The notes beneath the pieces were generated by a model that was not told the origin of the DNA, did no database searches, and worked only from the letters and a program-made list of their open reading frames with translations. This document shows positions 53,865-62,532 of a stretch of 64,000 nucleotides of DNA, one piece after another. Origin of the DNA: Sphingomonas glacialis (lineage in GTDB: Bacteria; Pseudomonadota; Alphaproteobacteria; Sphingomonadales; Sphingomonadaceae); the NCBI RefSeq assembly GCF_006439055.1, contig NZ_RCZC01000009.1, positions 148,407 to 212,406 on the forward strand, in the 5' to 3' direction. How positions within the stretch are numbered: the first letter of the stretch is position 1; each line of letters begins with the position of its first letter. Position numbers and translations under genes: made by a program.

Positions 53865-55061
53865 CTAGACGATTTCGAACAGCCCAGCCGCACCCATTCC
53901 GCCCGCGGTGCACATTGACACCACCACCCAGCGCACGCCGCGCTTGCGGCCTTCGATCAATGCGTGCCCGACGAGGCGGCTGCCGGTCATGCCGAAGGGA
54001 TGTCCGATCGCGATCGCCCCGCCATTCACATTATAGCGCTCGGGATCGATCCCGAGCGTGTCGCGGCAATAGAGACATTGCGACGCGAACGCCTCGTTCA
54101 ATTCCCATAGCCCGATATCGTCGACCGTCAGGCCGGCGCGCGCGAGCAGCTTGGGGATCGCGAAGACCGGGCCGATCCCCATCTCGTCGGGCGCGCACCC
54201 CGCCGCCTGGAAGCCGCGATAGAGGCCGAGCACGTCGCGCCCCTCGGCCTTGGCGGTGGCATGATCCATCACGATCTGCGCCGAGGCGCCGTCGGACAAT
54301 TGGCTGGCATTGCCCGCGGTGACGTTCGCGCCGGGGCCCGAGAAATCGCCGCCCGGCCAGACGGTCTTGAGGCCGGCAAGTGCTTCGGCGGTCGTGCCCG
54401 CGCGAATGCCCTCGTCCTGCGACAGCGTGACCGTCTCGCTGCCGGTACGCGCGCCGCTCTTGTCGAACAGCGCCTTCTCGACCGTGATCGGCGCAATTTC
54501 CTCGACGAATGCGCCCGTTTCGAGCCCGCGCACCGCGCGTTGCTGGCTCATCGCGGCATAGGCGTCCTGCAATTCGCGGCTGATGCCATAGCGCTCGGCA
54601 ACGATCTCGGCGGTTTCGATCATCGGGATATAGGCGGCGGGTTGCTGCGCGATCACCGATTCGTTGACGAAGCGCGGCGCGTCCTTGGTCACCGTGAGGC
54701 TCACCGACTCCATCCCGCCGGCCAGCGCGACGTCGATCTCGTCGCAGAGGATCGACCGCGCGGCGAGCGCGATCGCGGTAAGCCCCGAGCCGCATTTGCG
54801 GTCGAGCGTGAAGGCCGGCACCGTTTCGGGCAGGCCGGCGGCGAAGGTCGCCATCCGCCCGGCATTGCCGCCCTGACTGCCCCATTGATTGCCGACCCCC
54901 CAGAAGATTTCGTCGATTCGCGCGGGGTCGATGCCCGCACGCGCGACCGCGGCGTTCATCACATGCGCCGCGAGCACCGGCGCCTCGGTCGCGTTGAACG
55001 CGCCGCGATAGGCCTTGCCGATCGGGGTACGGGCGGTGGAGACGATCGCAGCTTCACGCAT
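53865..55061 (-). CDS. Acetyl-CoA C-acyltransferase (thiolase)
   Basis: A 398-residue thiolase. The nucleophilic cysteine is in FTLDRKCGSGLTAIALAARS, the active-site histidine in AIGHPFGMTGSRLVGHAL and the second cysteine in VVSMCTAGGMGAAGLFEIV. Thiolases cleave 3-ketoacyl-CoA in fatty- or amino-acid degradation or condense acetyl-CoA. It follows the branched-chain dehydrogenase operon on the opposite strand, which fits late steps of branched-chain or fatty-acid breakdown. The GxG loop in the C-terminal part is conserved, and the expected length for a degradative thiolase is met. Confidence 0.93.
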   Translation of the reverse strand: MREAAIVSTARTPIGKAYRGAFNATEAPVLAAHVMNAAVARAGIDPARIDEIFWGVGNQWGSQGGNAGRMATFAAGLPETVPAFTLDRKCGSGLTAIALAARSILCDEIDVALAGGMESVSLTVTKDAPRFVNESVIAQQPAAYIPMIETAEIVAERYGISRELQDAYAAMSQQRAVRGLETGAFVEEIAPITVEKALFDKSGARTGSETVTLSQDEGIRAGTTAEALAGLKTVWPGGDFSGPGANVTAGNASQLSDGASAQIVMDHATAKAEGRDVLGLYRGFQAAGCAPDEMGIGPVFAIPKLLARAGLTVDDIGLWELNEAFASQCLYCRDTLGIDPERYNVNGGAIAIGHPFGMTGSRLVGHALIEGRKRGVRWVVVSMCTAGGMGAAGLFEIV

Positions 55062-55174
55062 GACAGGACCTTTCGAGGATCGGGTATGGCGTCCAGCCTA
55101 GGATCGCGCGCCGCGCGGGGCAAGGCCGGGATGGCGCTTGCGGAACCCCTGCGCCGCGCGCATGTTGAGGGACG

Positions 55175-56764
55175 ATGCGCGCTTTCGCCGACCTTCTCGA
55201 CCGGCTGATCTACACCCGCTCGCGCAATGCGAAGCTCAAGCTGATCACCGATTATCTGCGTGTCACGCCCGATCCCGATCGCGGCTGGGCGATGGCGGCG
55301 CTGACCGGCGAACTCGACCTGCCCGGCGTCAAGCCGGCGCTGATCCGCACGCTGATCGAGCAGCGCGTCGATCCCGTGCTGTTCCGCATGAGCCGCGACT
55401 ATGTCGGCGACACCGCCGAGACCGTCGCCTTGCTGTGGCCGACCCCGCCGATCGCACCCGACCCCGAACCGCTGAGCATCGCACAGGCGGTCGATCGTCT
55501 CTCGTCTTTGTCGCGCTCGGATGCGCCGGCGGCGCTGGCAGGAATGCTCGACCGGCTCGATTCGGACGAGCGTTTCGCGCTGCTCAAGATGGCGACCGGG
55601 GCGCTGCGCATCGGTGTGTCGTCGCGGCTCGCCAAGACCGCGCTTGCGAACGGCTTCGATCTCGATGTCGAGGCTGTCGAGGAAGTGTGGCACGGCATCG
55701 CGCCGCCTTACACGGCACTGTTCGACTGGGCCGAGGGGCGCGGCGCCCAGCCGACTGCGGCCGACGTGCCAGTGTTTCGCCCGTTCATGCTCGCGCATCC
55801 GCTCGAGGAGCTGCGCGTCGATCTCAAGGATTATGCCGCCGAGTGGAAATGGGACGGCATCCGCGTCCAGATCGTCCATGTCGCTGGCACGACGCGGCTC
55901 TACAGCCGCACTGGCGACGACGTCACCGCGAGCTTCCCCGAAGTCGCGCGCGATTTCACCACCCCCGGCGTGCTCGACGGCGAACTGATGGTCAAAGGCG
56001 ACGCGCAAGGCTCGGCGACCGAGGAAGGTGGCGCGGCCAGCTTCAACGCGTTGCAGCAGCGGTTGGGGCGCAAGATCGTCTCGGCCAAGATGCTCGCCGA
56101 GGCACCGGCGTTCGTGCGGCTCTACGACATCCTCTTCGATGGCGACGAGGATCTGCGCGTGCTGTCGTGGGAGCAGCGCCGCGTCCGGCTCGAGGCGTTC
56201 GCCACGCGGCTCGATCCGGATCGGTTCGATCTCAGCACCGTAATCGCCGCCGAGGACTTCACCGCGCTCGAAGGCATCCGCGCCGGCGCGCGCGACGCGG
56301 CGATCGAGGGCGTGATGCTCAAGCGCCGCGATTCGCCGTATGTCGGCGGGCGCAAGACCGGGCTGTGGTACAAATGGAAGCGCGACCCGCTCACCGCCGA
56401 TTGCGTGATGATGTACGCGCAGCGCGGGTCGGGGCGCCGCTCGTCCTTCTACAGCGATTACACCTTCGGCTGCTGGACCGAGGACGGCACCTTGTTGCCC
56501 GTCGGGAAGGCCTATTCGGGGATCACCGACGAGGAGCTCAAGCGGCTCGACCAGTTCGTCCGCAACCATACCACCGGGCGGTTCGGCCCGGTGCGCGAGG
56601 TCGAGAAGACGCTCGTGCTCGAAATCGCGTTCGATTCGATCCACCAGTCCAAGCGCCACAAATCGGGCGTCGCGATGCGTTTTCCGCGCATATCGCGCAT
56701 CCGTACCGACAAGCCTGCGGCGGAAGCCGATACGGTGGCGGCGCTCGAGCGGCTGATCACCTGA
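55175..56764 (+). CDS. ATP-dependent DNA ligase
   Basis: A 529-residue ligase of the bacterial LigB/LigC-like group. The adenylated lysine is in motif I, AAEWKWDGIRVQIVHV. Motif III-IV elements are VLDGELMVKG and AIEGVMLKRRDSPYVGGRKT, and motif V is GLWYKWKRDPLTADCVMMYA. The N-terminal 190 residues form the DNA-binding domain. In many alphaproteobacteria this gene is grouped with a ligase-associated Lhr-type helicase and a metallo-beta-lactamase exonuclease; neither is present here. It probably serves repair. Confidence 0.92.
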   Translation: MRAFADLLDRLIYTRSRNAKLKLITDYLRVTPDPDRGWAMAALTGELDLPGVKPALIRTLIEQRVDPVLFRMSRDYVGDTAETVALLWPTPPIAPDPEPLSIAQAVDRLSSLSRSDAPAALAGMLDRLDSDERFALLKMATGALRIGVSSRLAKTALANGFDLDVEAVEEVWHGIAPPYTALFDWAEGRGAQPTAADVPVFRPFMLAHPLEELRVDLKDYAAEWKWDGIRVQIVHVAGTTRLYSRTGDDVTASFPEVARDFTTPGVLDGELMVKGDAQGSATEEGGAASFNALQQRLGRKIVSAKMLAEAPAFVRLYDILFDGDEDLRVLSWEQRRVRLEAFATRLDPDRFDLSTVIAAEDFTALEGIRAGARDAAIEGVMLKRRDSPYVGGRKTGLWYKWKRDPLTADCVMMYAQRGSGRRSSFYSDYTFGCWTEDGTLLPVGKAYSGITDEELKRLDQFVRNHTTGRFGPVREVEKTLVLEIAFDSIHQSKRHKSGVAMRFPRISRIRTDKPAAEADTVAALERLIT

Positions 56765-56807
56765 CCCGGCGGTGACAGCGCGCGTGGTGCGGCCTAGGGT
56801 TGCGCGC

Positions 56808-57761
56808 ATGACCGAACTCCGCACGCTGTACCCCGAAATCGACCCTTACGAGACCGGCATGCTCGACGTCGGCGACGGCCACACGCTCTATTACGAGCGT
56901 TGCGGCACGCCCGGCGCGACCCCCGCTGTGTTCCTCCATGGCGGCCCCGGTGGCGGCATTTCGCCGAGCCATCGCCGACTGTTCGATCCGGCGCGCTACG
57001 ACGTGCTGCTGTTCGACCAGCGCGGCTGCGGGCGTTCGACGCCGCACGCTTCGCTCGAGGCGAACACGACCTGGCATCTGGTCGATGATATCGAGCGGTT
57101 ACGCGCGGTGGTCGGGGTCGAGCGCTGGCTGGTGTTCGGCGGGTCTTGGGGTTCGACGCTCGCATTGGCCTATACCGAAACGCATCCGATCCGCGTCAGC
57201 GCGCTAATCCTCCGCGGCGTCTACACCGCGACGCCGGCCGAGCTCGCCTGGTATTATCAGTTCGGCGTGTCGGAGATGTTCCCCGACAAATGGGCGGGAT
57301 TCGTCGCACCGATCCCGCCGGCAGAGCGCGGCGACATGATCCAGGCCTATCGCCGTCTGCTGACCGGCGACGACGAGCCGGCCAAGCTCGAGGCCGCCAA
57401 GGCGTGGACGATCTGGGAGGGCGAGACGATCACGCTGCTGCCCGACCCGGCGATGAGCGCCGCGTTCCAGGACGGGCATTTCGCGCTGGCCTTCGCGCGG
57501 ATCGAGAACCACTTCTTCGCGGACGATGCCTGGCTGGAGGACGGGCAGTTGTTGCGCGATGCCGGGCGGCTGGCGGGGATTCCGGGGACGATCGTCCACG
57601 GCCGCTACGACATGCCGTGCCCCGCGCGCTATGCCTATGCGTTGCACAAGGCCTGGCCCGAAGCCGATTTTCACCTGATTGAGGGGGCAGGGCACGCCTA
57701 TAGCGAGCCCGGCATCCTCGACCAGTTGATCCGTGCGACCGATCGGTTTGCGCGAGGCTGA
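56808..57761 (+). CDS. pip: Proline iminopeptidase
   Basis: A 317-residue S33 peptidase. LFDQRGCGRSTPHASLEANT and VFLHGGPGGG (oxyanion hole) are typical, the nucleophilic serine is in VFGGSWGSTLALAYTETHP, and the catalytic histidine is in IEGAGHAYSEPG. It removes N-terminal proline from peptides. ATG 56808 (MTELRTLYPEIDPYETG) matches the family start. Confidence 0.93.
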   Translation: MTELRTLYPEIDPYETGMLDVGDGHTLYYERCGTPGATPAVFLHGGPGGGISPSHRRLFDPARYDVLLFDQRGCGRSTPHASLEANTTWHLVDDIERLRAVVGVERWLVFGGSWGSTLALAYTETHPIRVSALILRGVYTATPAELAWYYQFGVSEMFPDKWAGFVAPIPPAERGDMIQAYRRLLTGDDEPAKLEAAKAWTIWEGETITLLPDPAMSAAFQDGHFALAFARIENHFFADDAWLEDGQLLRDAGRLAGIPGTIVHGRYDMPCPARYAYALHKAWPEADFHLIEGAGHAYSEPGILDQLIRATDRFARG

Positions 57762-57775
57762 CCGGGGCTCTCCGC

Positions 57776-57862
57776 CGTCATCCCAGCGAAAACGGGGATC
57801 CCGCTGTCTGGCCCGCGGCGAGCAGAAGAAGCGGGACCCCCGCTTTCGCGGGGGTGACGGGA
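57776..57862. repeat. Family B palindrome, intergenic
   Basis: CGTCATCCCAGCGAAAACGG plus GGATCCCGCT at the left and AGCGGGACCCCCGCTTTCGC plus GGGGGTGACGG at the right pair along the element. It is a relative of the in-frame copy in imuB (47541-47626). It lies between convergent genes. Confidence 0.85.
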
Positions 57863-57880
57863 GGAGGAGCGGTCAGATGT

Positions 57881-58387
57881 TCATCCCACCCAGCTCGCCA
57901 GCCAGTCCGACAGCGCCTGCGGGCTGAGCGAGCGTGCATCGGCGAGCGCGGCGGTGCGGCCGGGGTTCTTGAGCGCGTCGGTCTTGGGATCGACGATCAG
58001 CACGCTCGGCACGCCGCCGCCGAAATGGTCCTTGAGGCCGTATTTCGCCGCCACATCGAGATTCTTGTCGAAGCGGCCGACATCGACCGTGACGATCTCG
58101 TACTTCCTGGCGAGGAATTCGCGCAGGCCCGGCAATTCCATCGTGCCTGCAAGCAGGCGGCAGTCGAGGCACCAGTTCCCGCCAAGGTCGATCAGCAGCA
58201 GCTTGTGCTGCGCCTTGGCGCGGGCGCGCGCTGCGGCGACCTGTGCCTTCGCGTCGGCGGTCTCGTTATACGGCAGCGGCAACGGGGTCTTGAGCTGCGC
58301 GAAGCTCGCGGCGGCGACCTTCGGGCCGGGCGCGGCGAGCGCGGGGCCGGCGAGGGTGAGGGCGATCGCGGCAAGGGCTAAGCGCAT
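57881..58387 (-). CDS. Exported thioredoxin-like protein
   Basis: A 168-residue protein with a signal peptide (MRLALAAIALTLAGPALAAP) and a thioredoxin fold with LLIDLGGNWCLDCRLLAGTM; the CxxC is C-L-D-C. The cis-proline is in HFGGGVPSVLIVDPKTDAL. It probably reduces or isomerises disulfides in the periplasm. AAGGA before ATG 58387 supports the start; a longer frame to 58546 runs through a repeat. Confidence 0.88.
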   Translation of the reverse strand: MRLALAAIALTLAGPALAAPGPKVAAASFAQLKTPLPLPYNETADAKAQVAAARARAKAQHKLLLIDLGGNWCLDCRLLAGTMELPGLREFLARKYEIVTVDVGRFDKNLDVAAKYGLKDHFGGGVPSVLIVDPKTDALKNPGRTAALADARSLSPQALSDWLASWVG

Positions 58388-58406
58388 CTGAAGTCCTTCT
58401 TTTTCC

Positions 58407-58508
58407 GTTCCCCGGCGAAGGCCGGGGCCCAGGCGTGGGTGGGTAGGTGAAAGGTCACACCCAGCTAACGCCTGGCAGCGCGACTGGGCCCCGGCCTTCG
58501 CCGGGAAG
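58407..58508. repeat. Family C palindrome, intergenic
   Basis: TTCCCCGGCGAAGGCCGGGG plus CCCAGG at the left and ACTGGGCCCCGGCCTTCGCC plus GGGAAG at the right are complementary. It lies directly before the thioredoxin-like gene. Confidence 0.85.
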
Positions 58509-58547
58509 CTTACGAAAGTACGGCACACACCCCGTGCCGCACACAAA

Positions 58548-58582
58548 GAAAAACCCGGCAGGCCTAAAGGCCCACCGGGTCT
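58548..58582 (-). terminator. Rho-independent terminator of the cold-shock gene
   Basis: Reading leftwards, the RNA ends ACCCGGTGGGCCTTTAGGCC with TGCCGGGT closing the stem and a run of U behind it. The hairpin has an ACCCGG/CCGGGT base and a GGCC/GGCC top with a TTTA loop, 27 bases after the stop codon of the cold-shock gene. Confidence 0.85.
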
Positions 58583-58608
58583 ATCTCGTTTGCATCAGAC
58601 GAAAGCGG

Positions 58609-59421
58609 TTAGGCGATCGACGTCAGATTCACAGCAGCCATCTTGCCGCGACGATCGACTTCCAACTCGAACTCGAGACGGTCGCCCTCGTTGAGCGAGG
58701 TCATGCCGCCACGCTCGACAGCCGAGATGTGCACGAAAGCATCGGGCTGGCCATCGTCGCGCTGAATGAAGCCGAAGCCCTTCATCGCGTTGAAGAACTT
58801 GACTGTGCCGGTTGCCTTCTCGCCGGTCAGCTGACGCTGCGGCGCACCACCAGGAGCGGCGCCACGCGGGCCACCCGGAGCAGCGTCACGCTCGCGCGGC
58901 GGACCGCGGTCGGTGACGGCCATCGGCTCGCCGTCGATCTTGAGGTCGGTCGCCGAGATGCGGCCGCCACGATCGACGAGGGTGAAGCCGAGCGGCTGGC
59001 CCTCTGCGAGACCGGTCAGGCCGGCCTGCTCGACGGCCGAGATGTGCACGAACACGTCCTCGCCGCCATCGTCGCGAACGACGAAGCCGAAGCCCTTCTG
59101 GCCGTTGAAGAATTTTACGACGCCAGTGCCTTCACCGACAACCTGCGGGGGCATGCCACGGCCACCGCCGCCTGCGCCACCACCGCCGAAGCCGCCGCCA
59201 CCGCCGCTGCGGAAACCACCGCCGCCGCCGCCGCCGCCGAAGCGATCGCCGCCGCCACCGCCGAAGCGATCGCCACCGCCACCGAAGCGATCACCGCCGC
59301 CGCCGAAACGATCGCCACCGCCGCCGAAGCCGCCGTCGAAGCCGCCGCTATCGCCGAAACCGTCGCGCTTGTCGCGCCCGCGCCCGCCACGATCGCCGCG
59401 GCGTCCTTTATCGAAACTCAT
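58609..59421 (-). CDS. Double cold-shock-domain protein with glycine-rich N-terminal tail
   Basis: A 270-residue protein. The first 115 residues are disordered: MSFDKGRRGDRGGRGRDKRD with RGG motifs, then tandem FGGGGDR units and a long FGGGG stretch. Two cold-shock domains follow: GTGVVKFFNGQKGFGFVVRD ... EDVFVHISAVEQAG (about 123-187) and GTVKFFNAMKGFGFIQRD ... DAFVHISAVERGG (about 205-270), each with intact RNP1 and RNP2. It would bind single-stranded RNA or DNA, and the tail should promote RNA binding and clustering. ATG 59421 is chosen because the family tail begins there. Ordinary double-CSD proteins of alphaproteobacteria are near 180-200 residues and lack this tail. Confidence 0.9.
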   Translation of the reverse strand: MSFDKGRRGDRGGRGRDKRDGFGDSGGFDGGFGGGGDRFGGGGDRFGGGGDRFGGGGGDRFGGGGGGGGFRSGGGGGFGGGGAGGGGRGMPPQVVGEGTGVVKFFNGQKGFGFVVRDDGGEDVFVHISAVEQAGLTGLAEGQPLGFTLVDRGGRISATDLKIDGEPMAVTDRGPPRERDAAPGGPRGAAPGGAPQRQLTGEKATGTVKFFNAMKGFGFIQRDDGQPDAFVHISAVERGGMTSLNEGDRLEFELEVDRRGKMAAVNLTSIA

Positions 59422-59624
59422 GCCCTGTTCGTCTTCCCGGTTCGTCCGACATCGATATCGCAACCGTTGCGTCGGACGAAAGACGCAGGGTTTCGGCACC
59501 AAACCAATCGTGCCATCGAATCGTGTAACGCAAATTGGCAGAGGCTGCGAATGAATTCGTCCAAAATACGGCACGAATCACACGCTTCTTGCGCGGATGT
59601 GGCAAGCACGGCACAGACTCGGGC

Positions 59625-60395
59625 ATGTCGATCCCCGCTCTGCTCGCCGATCCCGCCGCTTGGGCCGCTTTGGCCACGCTGATCGTGATGGAGATTGTGC
59701 TCGGCATCGACAATCTCGTTTTCATTTCGCTGCTTTCGAACAAATTGCCGCCCGAGCAGCGCGAGAAGGTCCGCCGAGTCGGCATCGGGCTGGCGCTGGT
59801 GCTGCGACTCGGGCTGCTGTCGATCATCGCCTGGATTGCCGGGCTGGTGCAGCCGGTGTTCGATCTCGGCCTGACCGGCGCACTCGATGCGCGCGGCGCG
59901 CCATCGTTCGAAACCGCGTTTTCGGTACGCGACCTGATCCTGATCGCAGGCGGCGTGTTCCTGCTGTGGAAGGCGACCACCGAGATCCACCATACGATCG
60001 ACCGCGACGCGGCGACCGAAGAGACGAGCGGCAAGACCGGCGCGGCATTGTCGTTCGGGATGGCGATCGTCCAGATCCTCGCGCTCGACATGGTGTTCTC
60101 GATCGATTCGATCCTCACCGCGATCGGGATGACCGACGATCTGCCGGTGATGATCGTCGCGGTGATCGTCGCGGTCGGGGTGATGCTGCTCGCCGCGACG
60201 CCGCTCGCCAATTTCATCGCCGCCAATCCGAGCGTGGTGATGCTCGCTTTGGGCTTCCTGCTGATGATCGGCGCGGTGCTGATCGCCGATGGCTTCGGCG
60301 TCCACGTCCCCAAGGGCTATATCTATGCCGCGATGGCGTTCTCGGGCGTGGTCGAGGCGCTCAACATCGCGGCGCGGCGGCGCTCCGCGCATTGA
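59625..60395 (+). CDS. TerC-family membrane protein
   Basis: A 256-residue TerC protein with about seven membrane helices. The family motif ALDMVFSIDSILTAIG with its two aspartates, and LATLIVMEIVLGIDNLVFIS at the start, are complete. Alx and other TerC proteins export manganese or load it to exoenzymes. ATG 59625 (MSIPALLADPAAWAALATL) matches the family start. It lies 30 bases before a manganese riboswitch and mntP, so the two exporters are probably linked in function, although the riboswitch lies after this gene. Confidence 0.9.
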   Translation: MSIPALLADPAAWAALATLIVMEIVLGIDNLVFISLLSNKLPPEQREKVRRVGIGLALVLRLGLLSIIAWIAGLVQPVFDLGLTGALDARGAPSFETAFSVRDLILIAGGVFLLWKATTEIHHTIDRDAATEETSGKTGAALSFGMAIVQILALDMVFSIDSILTAIGMTDDLPVMIVAVIVAVGVMLLAATPLANFIAANPSVVMLALGFLLMIGAVLIADGFGVHVPKGYIYAAMAFSGVVEALNIAARRRSAH

Positions 60396-60425
60396 CCGCC
60401 ACGGCCGCGACCCCTAGGGAGCAAG

Positions 60426-60550
60426 CCTCTTTTGGGGAGTAGCCACCCGCTTCGAGCGGGGCCTTCGTCAACATAGTCGAATCGCCGTTGAGGTCGGTTC
60501 GTGGCGATGGCAGCGGCACGATGTGCCAGCCCGGCCAGACCAACGACAGG
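60426..60550 (+). ncRNA. yybP-ykoY manganese riboswitch before mntP
   Basis: The leader contains GGGGAGTAGCC (60434-60444), the invariant core of the yybP-ykoY class, then CGTCAACATA (60467-60475 area) and CCAGACCAACG (60535-60545), the second core strand (consensus AGACC). CCTCTTTTGG (60426-60435) can pair with CCAACGACAGG (60540-60550) to close the P1 stem. MntP genes of many proteobacteria have this riboswitch, which turns expression on when manganese binds. The MntP start is 64 bases downstream. Confidence 0.85.
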
Positions 60551-60613
60551 ACACCGCATTTCGGGCCAGCGGTGGATCCGGTCGTTTCGGTCGCGGCCTC
60601 GGGATAGTTTCAC

Positions 60614-61186
60614 ATGACGGGTATTATAACTCTTGGCGGGCTCGGGCTCAGCCTCTCGGTCGATGCGTTTGCGGCGGCTGTCGGCAAGGGTGCCGATGGC
60701 CAATCGAACCGCTTCCGCGACGCGCTGCGCGTCGGCGTGGTGTTCGGCGCGTTCGAGGCGGTGACGCCGGCGATCGGCTGGGCGGTCGGGCTCGCGCTCG
60801 CCAGCTGGATCGCAAAGGTCGATCATTGGGTCGCCTTCGGGCTGCTCGGCGGGGTCGGGCTCAACATGCTGTGGCAAGCCTTCAAGCATTCGGACGCGAC
60901 GGCGGACGAAGCGCCGGCAGCGAAGGGCGGGATCGGCCGCCTGGTGCTCACCGCGCTCGCCACCAGCATCGATGCGACCGCGGTCGGCGTCAGCCTGGCG
61001 TTCCTGCACGTCAATATCCTGCTCGCCTGCCTCATCATCGGCGGCGTGACGACGGTCGTCGCGACCGCCGGCGTGCTGATCGGCAAGCATGCCGGACCGT
61101 ATCTCGGCCGCTATGCCGAAATGCTCGGCGGGGTCGCGCTGATCGCGATCGGCAGCATGATTCTCTACCAGCACCTCACGGCATGA
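60614..61186 (+). CDS. mntP: Manganese efflux pump MntP
   Basis: A 190-residue protein with six membrane helices. The two family aspartate motifs are SLSVDAFAAAVGKG and ATSIDATAVGVSLAFLH, and PAIGWAVGLAL and GGVALIAIGSMILYQHL complete the fold. MntP exports excess manganese. A yybP-ykoY riboswitch occupies the leader, so expression should rise with cytoplasmic manganese. It directly follows the terC gene. Confidence 0.93.
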   Translation: MTGIITLGGLGLSLSVDAFAAAVGKGADGQSNRFRDALRVGVVFGAFEAVTPAIGWAVGLALASWIAKVDHWVAFGLLGGVGLNMLWQAFKHSDATADEAPAAKGGIGRLVLTALATSIDATAVGVSLAFLHVNILLACLIIGGVTTVVATAGVLIGKHAGPYLGRYAEMLGGVALIAIGSMILYQHLTA

Positions 61187-61244
61187 GCGCCGCCCGCATA
61201 ACGGCGCCATTGAGCGCGCCCCGAATCGCCGCTAGGGCCGGGCG

Positions 61245-61865
61245 ATGACTGTACATCTTTATGAAGAAGACATTCCCGCCGACCTGTTCGCGCCCGGCGC
61301 CGACATCGCGGTCGATACCGAAACGATGGGGCTGATCACGCCGCGCGACCGGCTGTGCCTGGTGCAGCTGTCCGACGGTGGCCCCGACGAGCATCTCGTG
61401 CGCTTCGCGCCCGACAGCGATTACGCCGCGCCCAATTTGCGCGCGCTCTTGTCGGACCCGTCGCGCGTCAAGCTGTTCCACTTCGGGCGGTTCGATCTCG
61501 CGGCGATCAGCCATTATCTCGAAGTGACCGCGGCGCCGGTCTATTGCACCAAGATCGCGTCGAAGCTGGTGCGCACCTATACCGACCGCCATGGCCTCAA
61601 GGAGCTGGTGCGCGAATTGCTCGGCCAGGATATCTCCAAGGCGCAGCAATCATCCGATTGGGGCGGTCCGGTGCTGAGCGAGGCGCAGAAGGATTATGCC
61701 GCGTCCGACGTGCGCTATCTGCACGCGATGCGCGAAGAGCTCGATCGTCGCCTCGCCCGCGAGGGCCGCACCGAACTGGCGCAGGCGTGCTTCCAGTTCC
61801 TGCCGTGGCGCGCCGAGCTCGACATCGCCGGCTGGCCGGAAGTCGACATCTTTGCGCACATGTGA
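61245..61865 (+). CDS. rnd: Ribonuclease D-like 3'-5' exonuclease
   Basis: A 206-residue DEDD exonuclease: ADIAVDTETMGL (DE), LFHFGRFDLAAI (D) and YAASDVRYLHAM (Y-x3-D). It is a stand-alone nuclease domain without the HRDC region of E. coli RNase D, as is usual in this group. It would trim structured RNA 3' ends. The stop overlaps an ATG at 61865; the lptC gene follows closely, and the block rnd-lptC-lptA-lptB is a common alphaproteobacterial arrangement. Confidence 0.9.
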   Translation: MTVHLYEEDIPADLFAPGADIAVDTETMGLITPRDRLCLVQLSDGGPDEHLVRFAPDSDYAAPNLRALLSDPSRVKLFHFGRFDLAAISHYLEVTAAPVYCTKIASKLVRTYTDRHGLKELVRELLGQDISKAQQSSDWGGPVLSEAQKDYAASDVRYLHAMREELDRRLAREGRTELAQACFQFLPWRAELDIAGWPEVDIFAHM

Positions 61866-61891
61866 TGCCAGCCGCGGCGGGGAGCAGCCCG

Positions 61892-62527
61892 ATGTCTGAC
61901 GCGCGCGCAATCCGCGACTCGCGCAAGATCTGGGCTGCGCCCGGCAGCAGCCATGACCGCGTCATCGGCACGCTGCGCGTAGTGCTGCCGATCCTGATCG
62001 GCGTGCTCGCCGCGTTCGTGGTGGTGTTGCCGCTCTATTCGGGCGGAGACGTCAGCTTCCTGCTCGACAAGAAGAAGGTCGACGTCGCCAAGGAGCGGCT
62101 GCGCGTTCAGTCTGCCAGCTACAAGGGCGAGGACGACAAGGGCCAGCCCTTCGCGCTGACCGCCGGGTCGGCGGTGCAGAAGAGTTCGGCCGAACCGATC
62201 GTCAAGCTCGAGCAACTCACCGCGCAGATCGGGCTCAAGGACGGCCCCGCCAACATCGTCGGCGAGCATGGCCATTACGACATGGACAAGCAGCAGGTGA
62301 CGATCGACGGCCCGGTGCGGGTGAACGGCAGCGGCGGCTATCGGCTGATCACGCAGGATTCGACGGTCGATCTCAAGACCCGGACGATGAAGAGCGGCGG
62401 CGCGGTGACCGGGTCGGTGCCGCAGGGCACGTTCAGCGGCAACCAGCTCAACGCCGATCTGGTCAATCATATCGTGCGGCTCGATGGCAATGCGCACTTG
62501 CAGATCATCCCGCGAAAGAAGAGATAG
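61892..62527 (+). CDS. lptC: LptC, lipopolysaccharide export protein
   Basis: A 211-residue bitopic protein with one membrane helix near the start (LRVVLPILIGVLAAFVVVLP) and a periplasmic OstA/LptC-like beta-jellyroll (VDVAKERLRVQSASYKGEDD ... ITQDSTVDLKTRTMKSGGAV). It bridges LptB2FG and LptA. GGGGAG (61879-61884) supports ATG 61892; ATG 61865 would add nine residues. Confidence 0.88.
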   Translation: MSDARAIRDSRKIWAAPGSSHDRVIGTLRVVLPILIGVLAAFVVVLPLYSGGDVSFLLDKKKVDVAKERLRVQSASYKGEDDKGQPFALTAGSAVQKSSAEPIVKLEQLTAQIGLKDGPANIVGEHGHYDMDKQQVTIDGPVRVNGSGGYRLITQDSTVDLKTRTMKSGGAVTGSVPQGTFSGNQLNADLVNHIVRLDGNAHLQIIPRKKR

Positions 62528-62532
62528 TCCCG

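Noticed and set aside
38381..58508. CRISPR array made by the GC-rich repeats.
   Set aside because: The units are long palindromes, irregularly spaced by kilobases, without spacers or cas genes.
59115..59390. An alanine-rich protein on the minus strand in another frame.
   Set aside because: It arises from the glycine-rich repeat of the cold-shock protein read out of frame.
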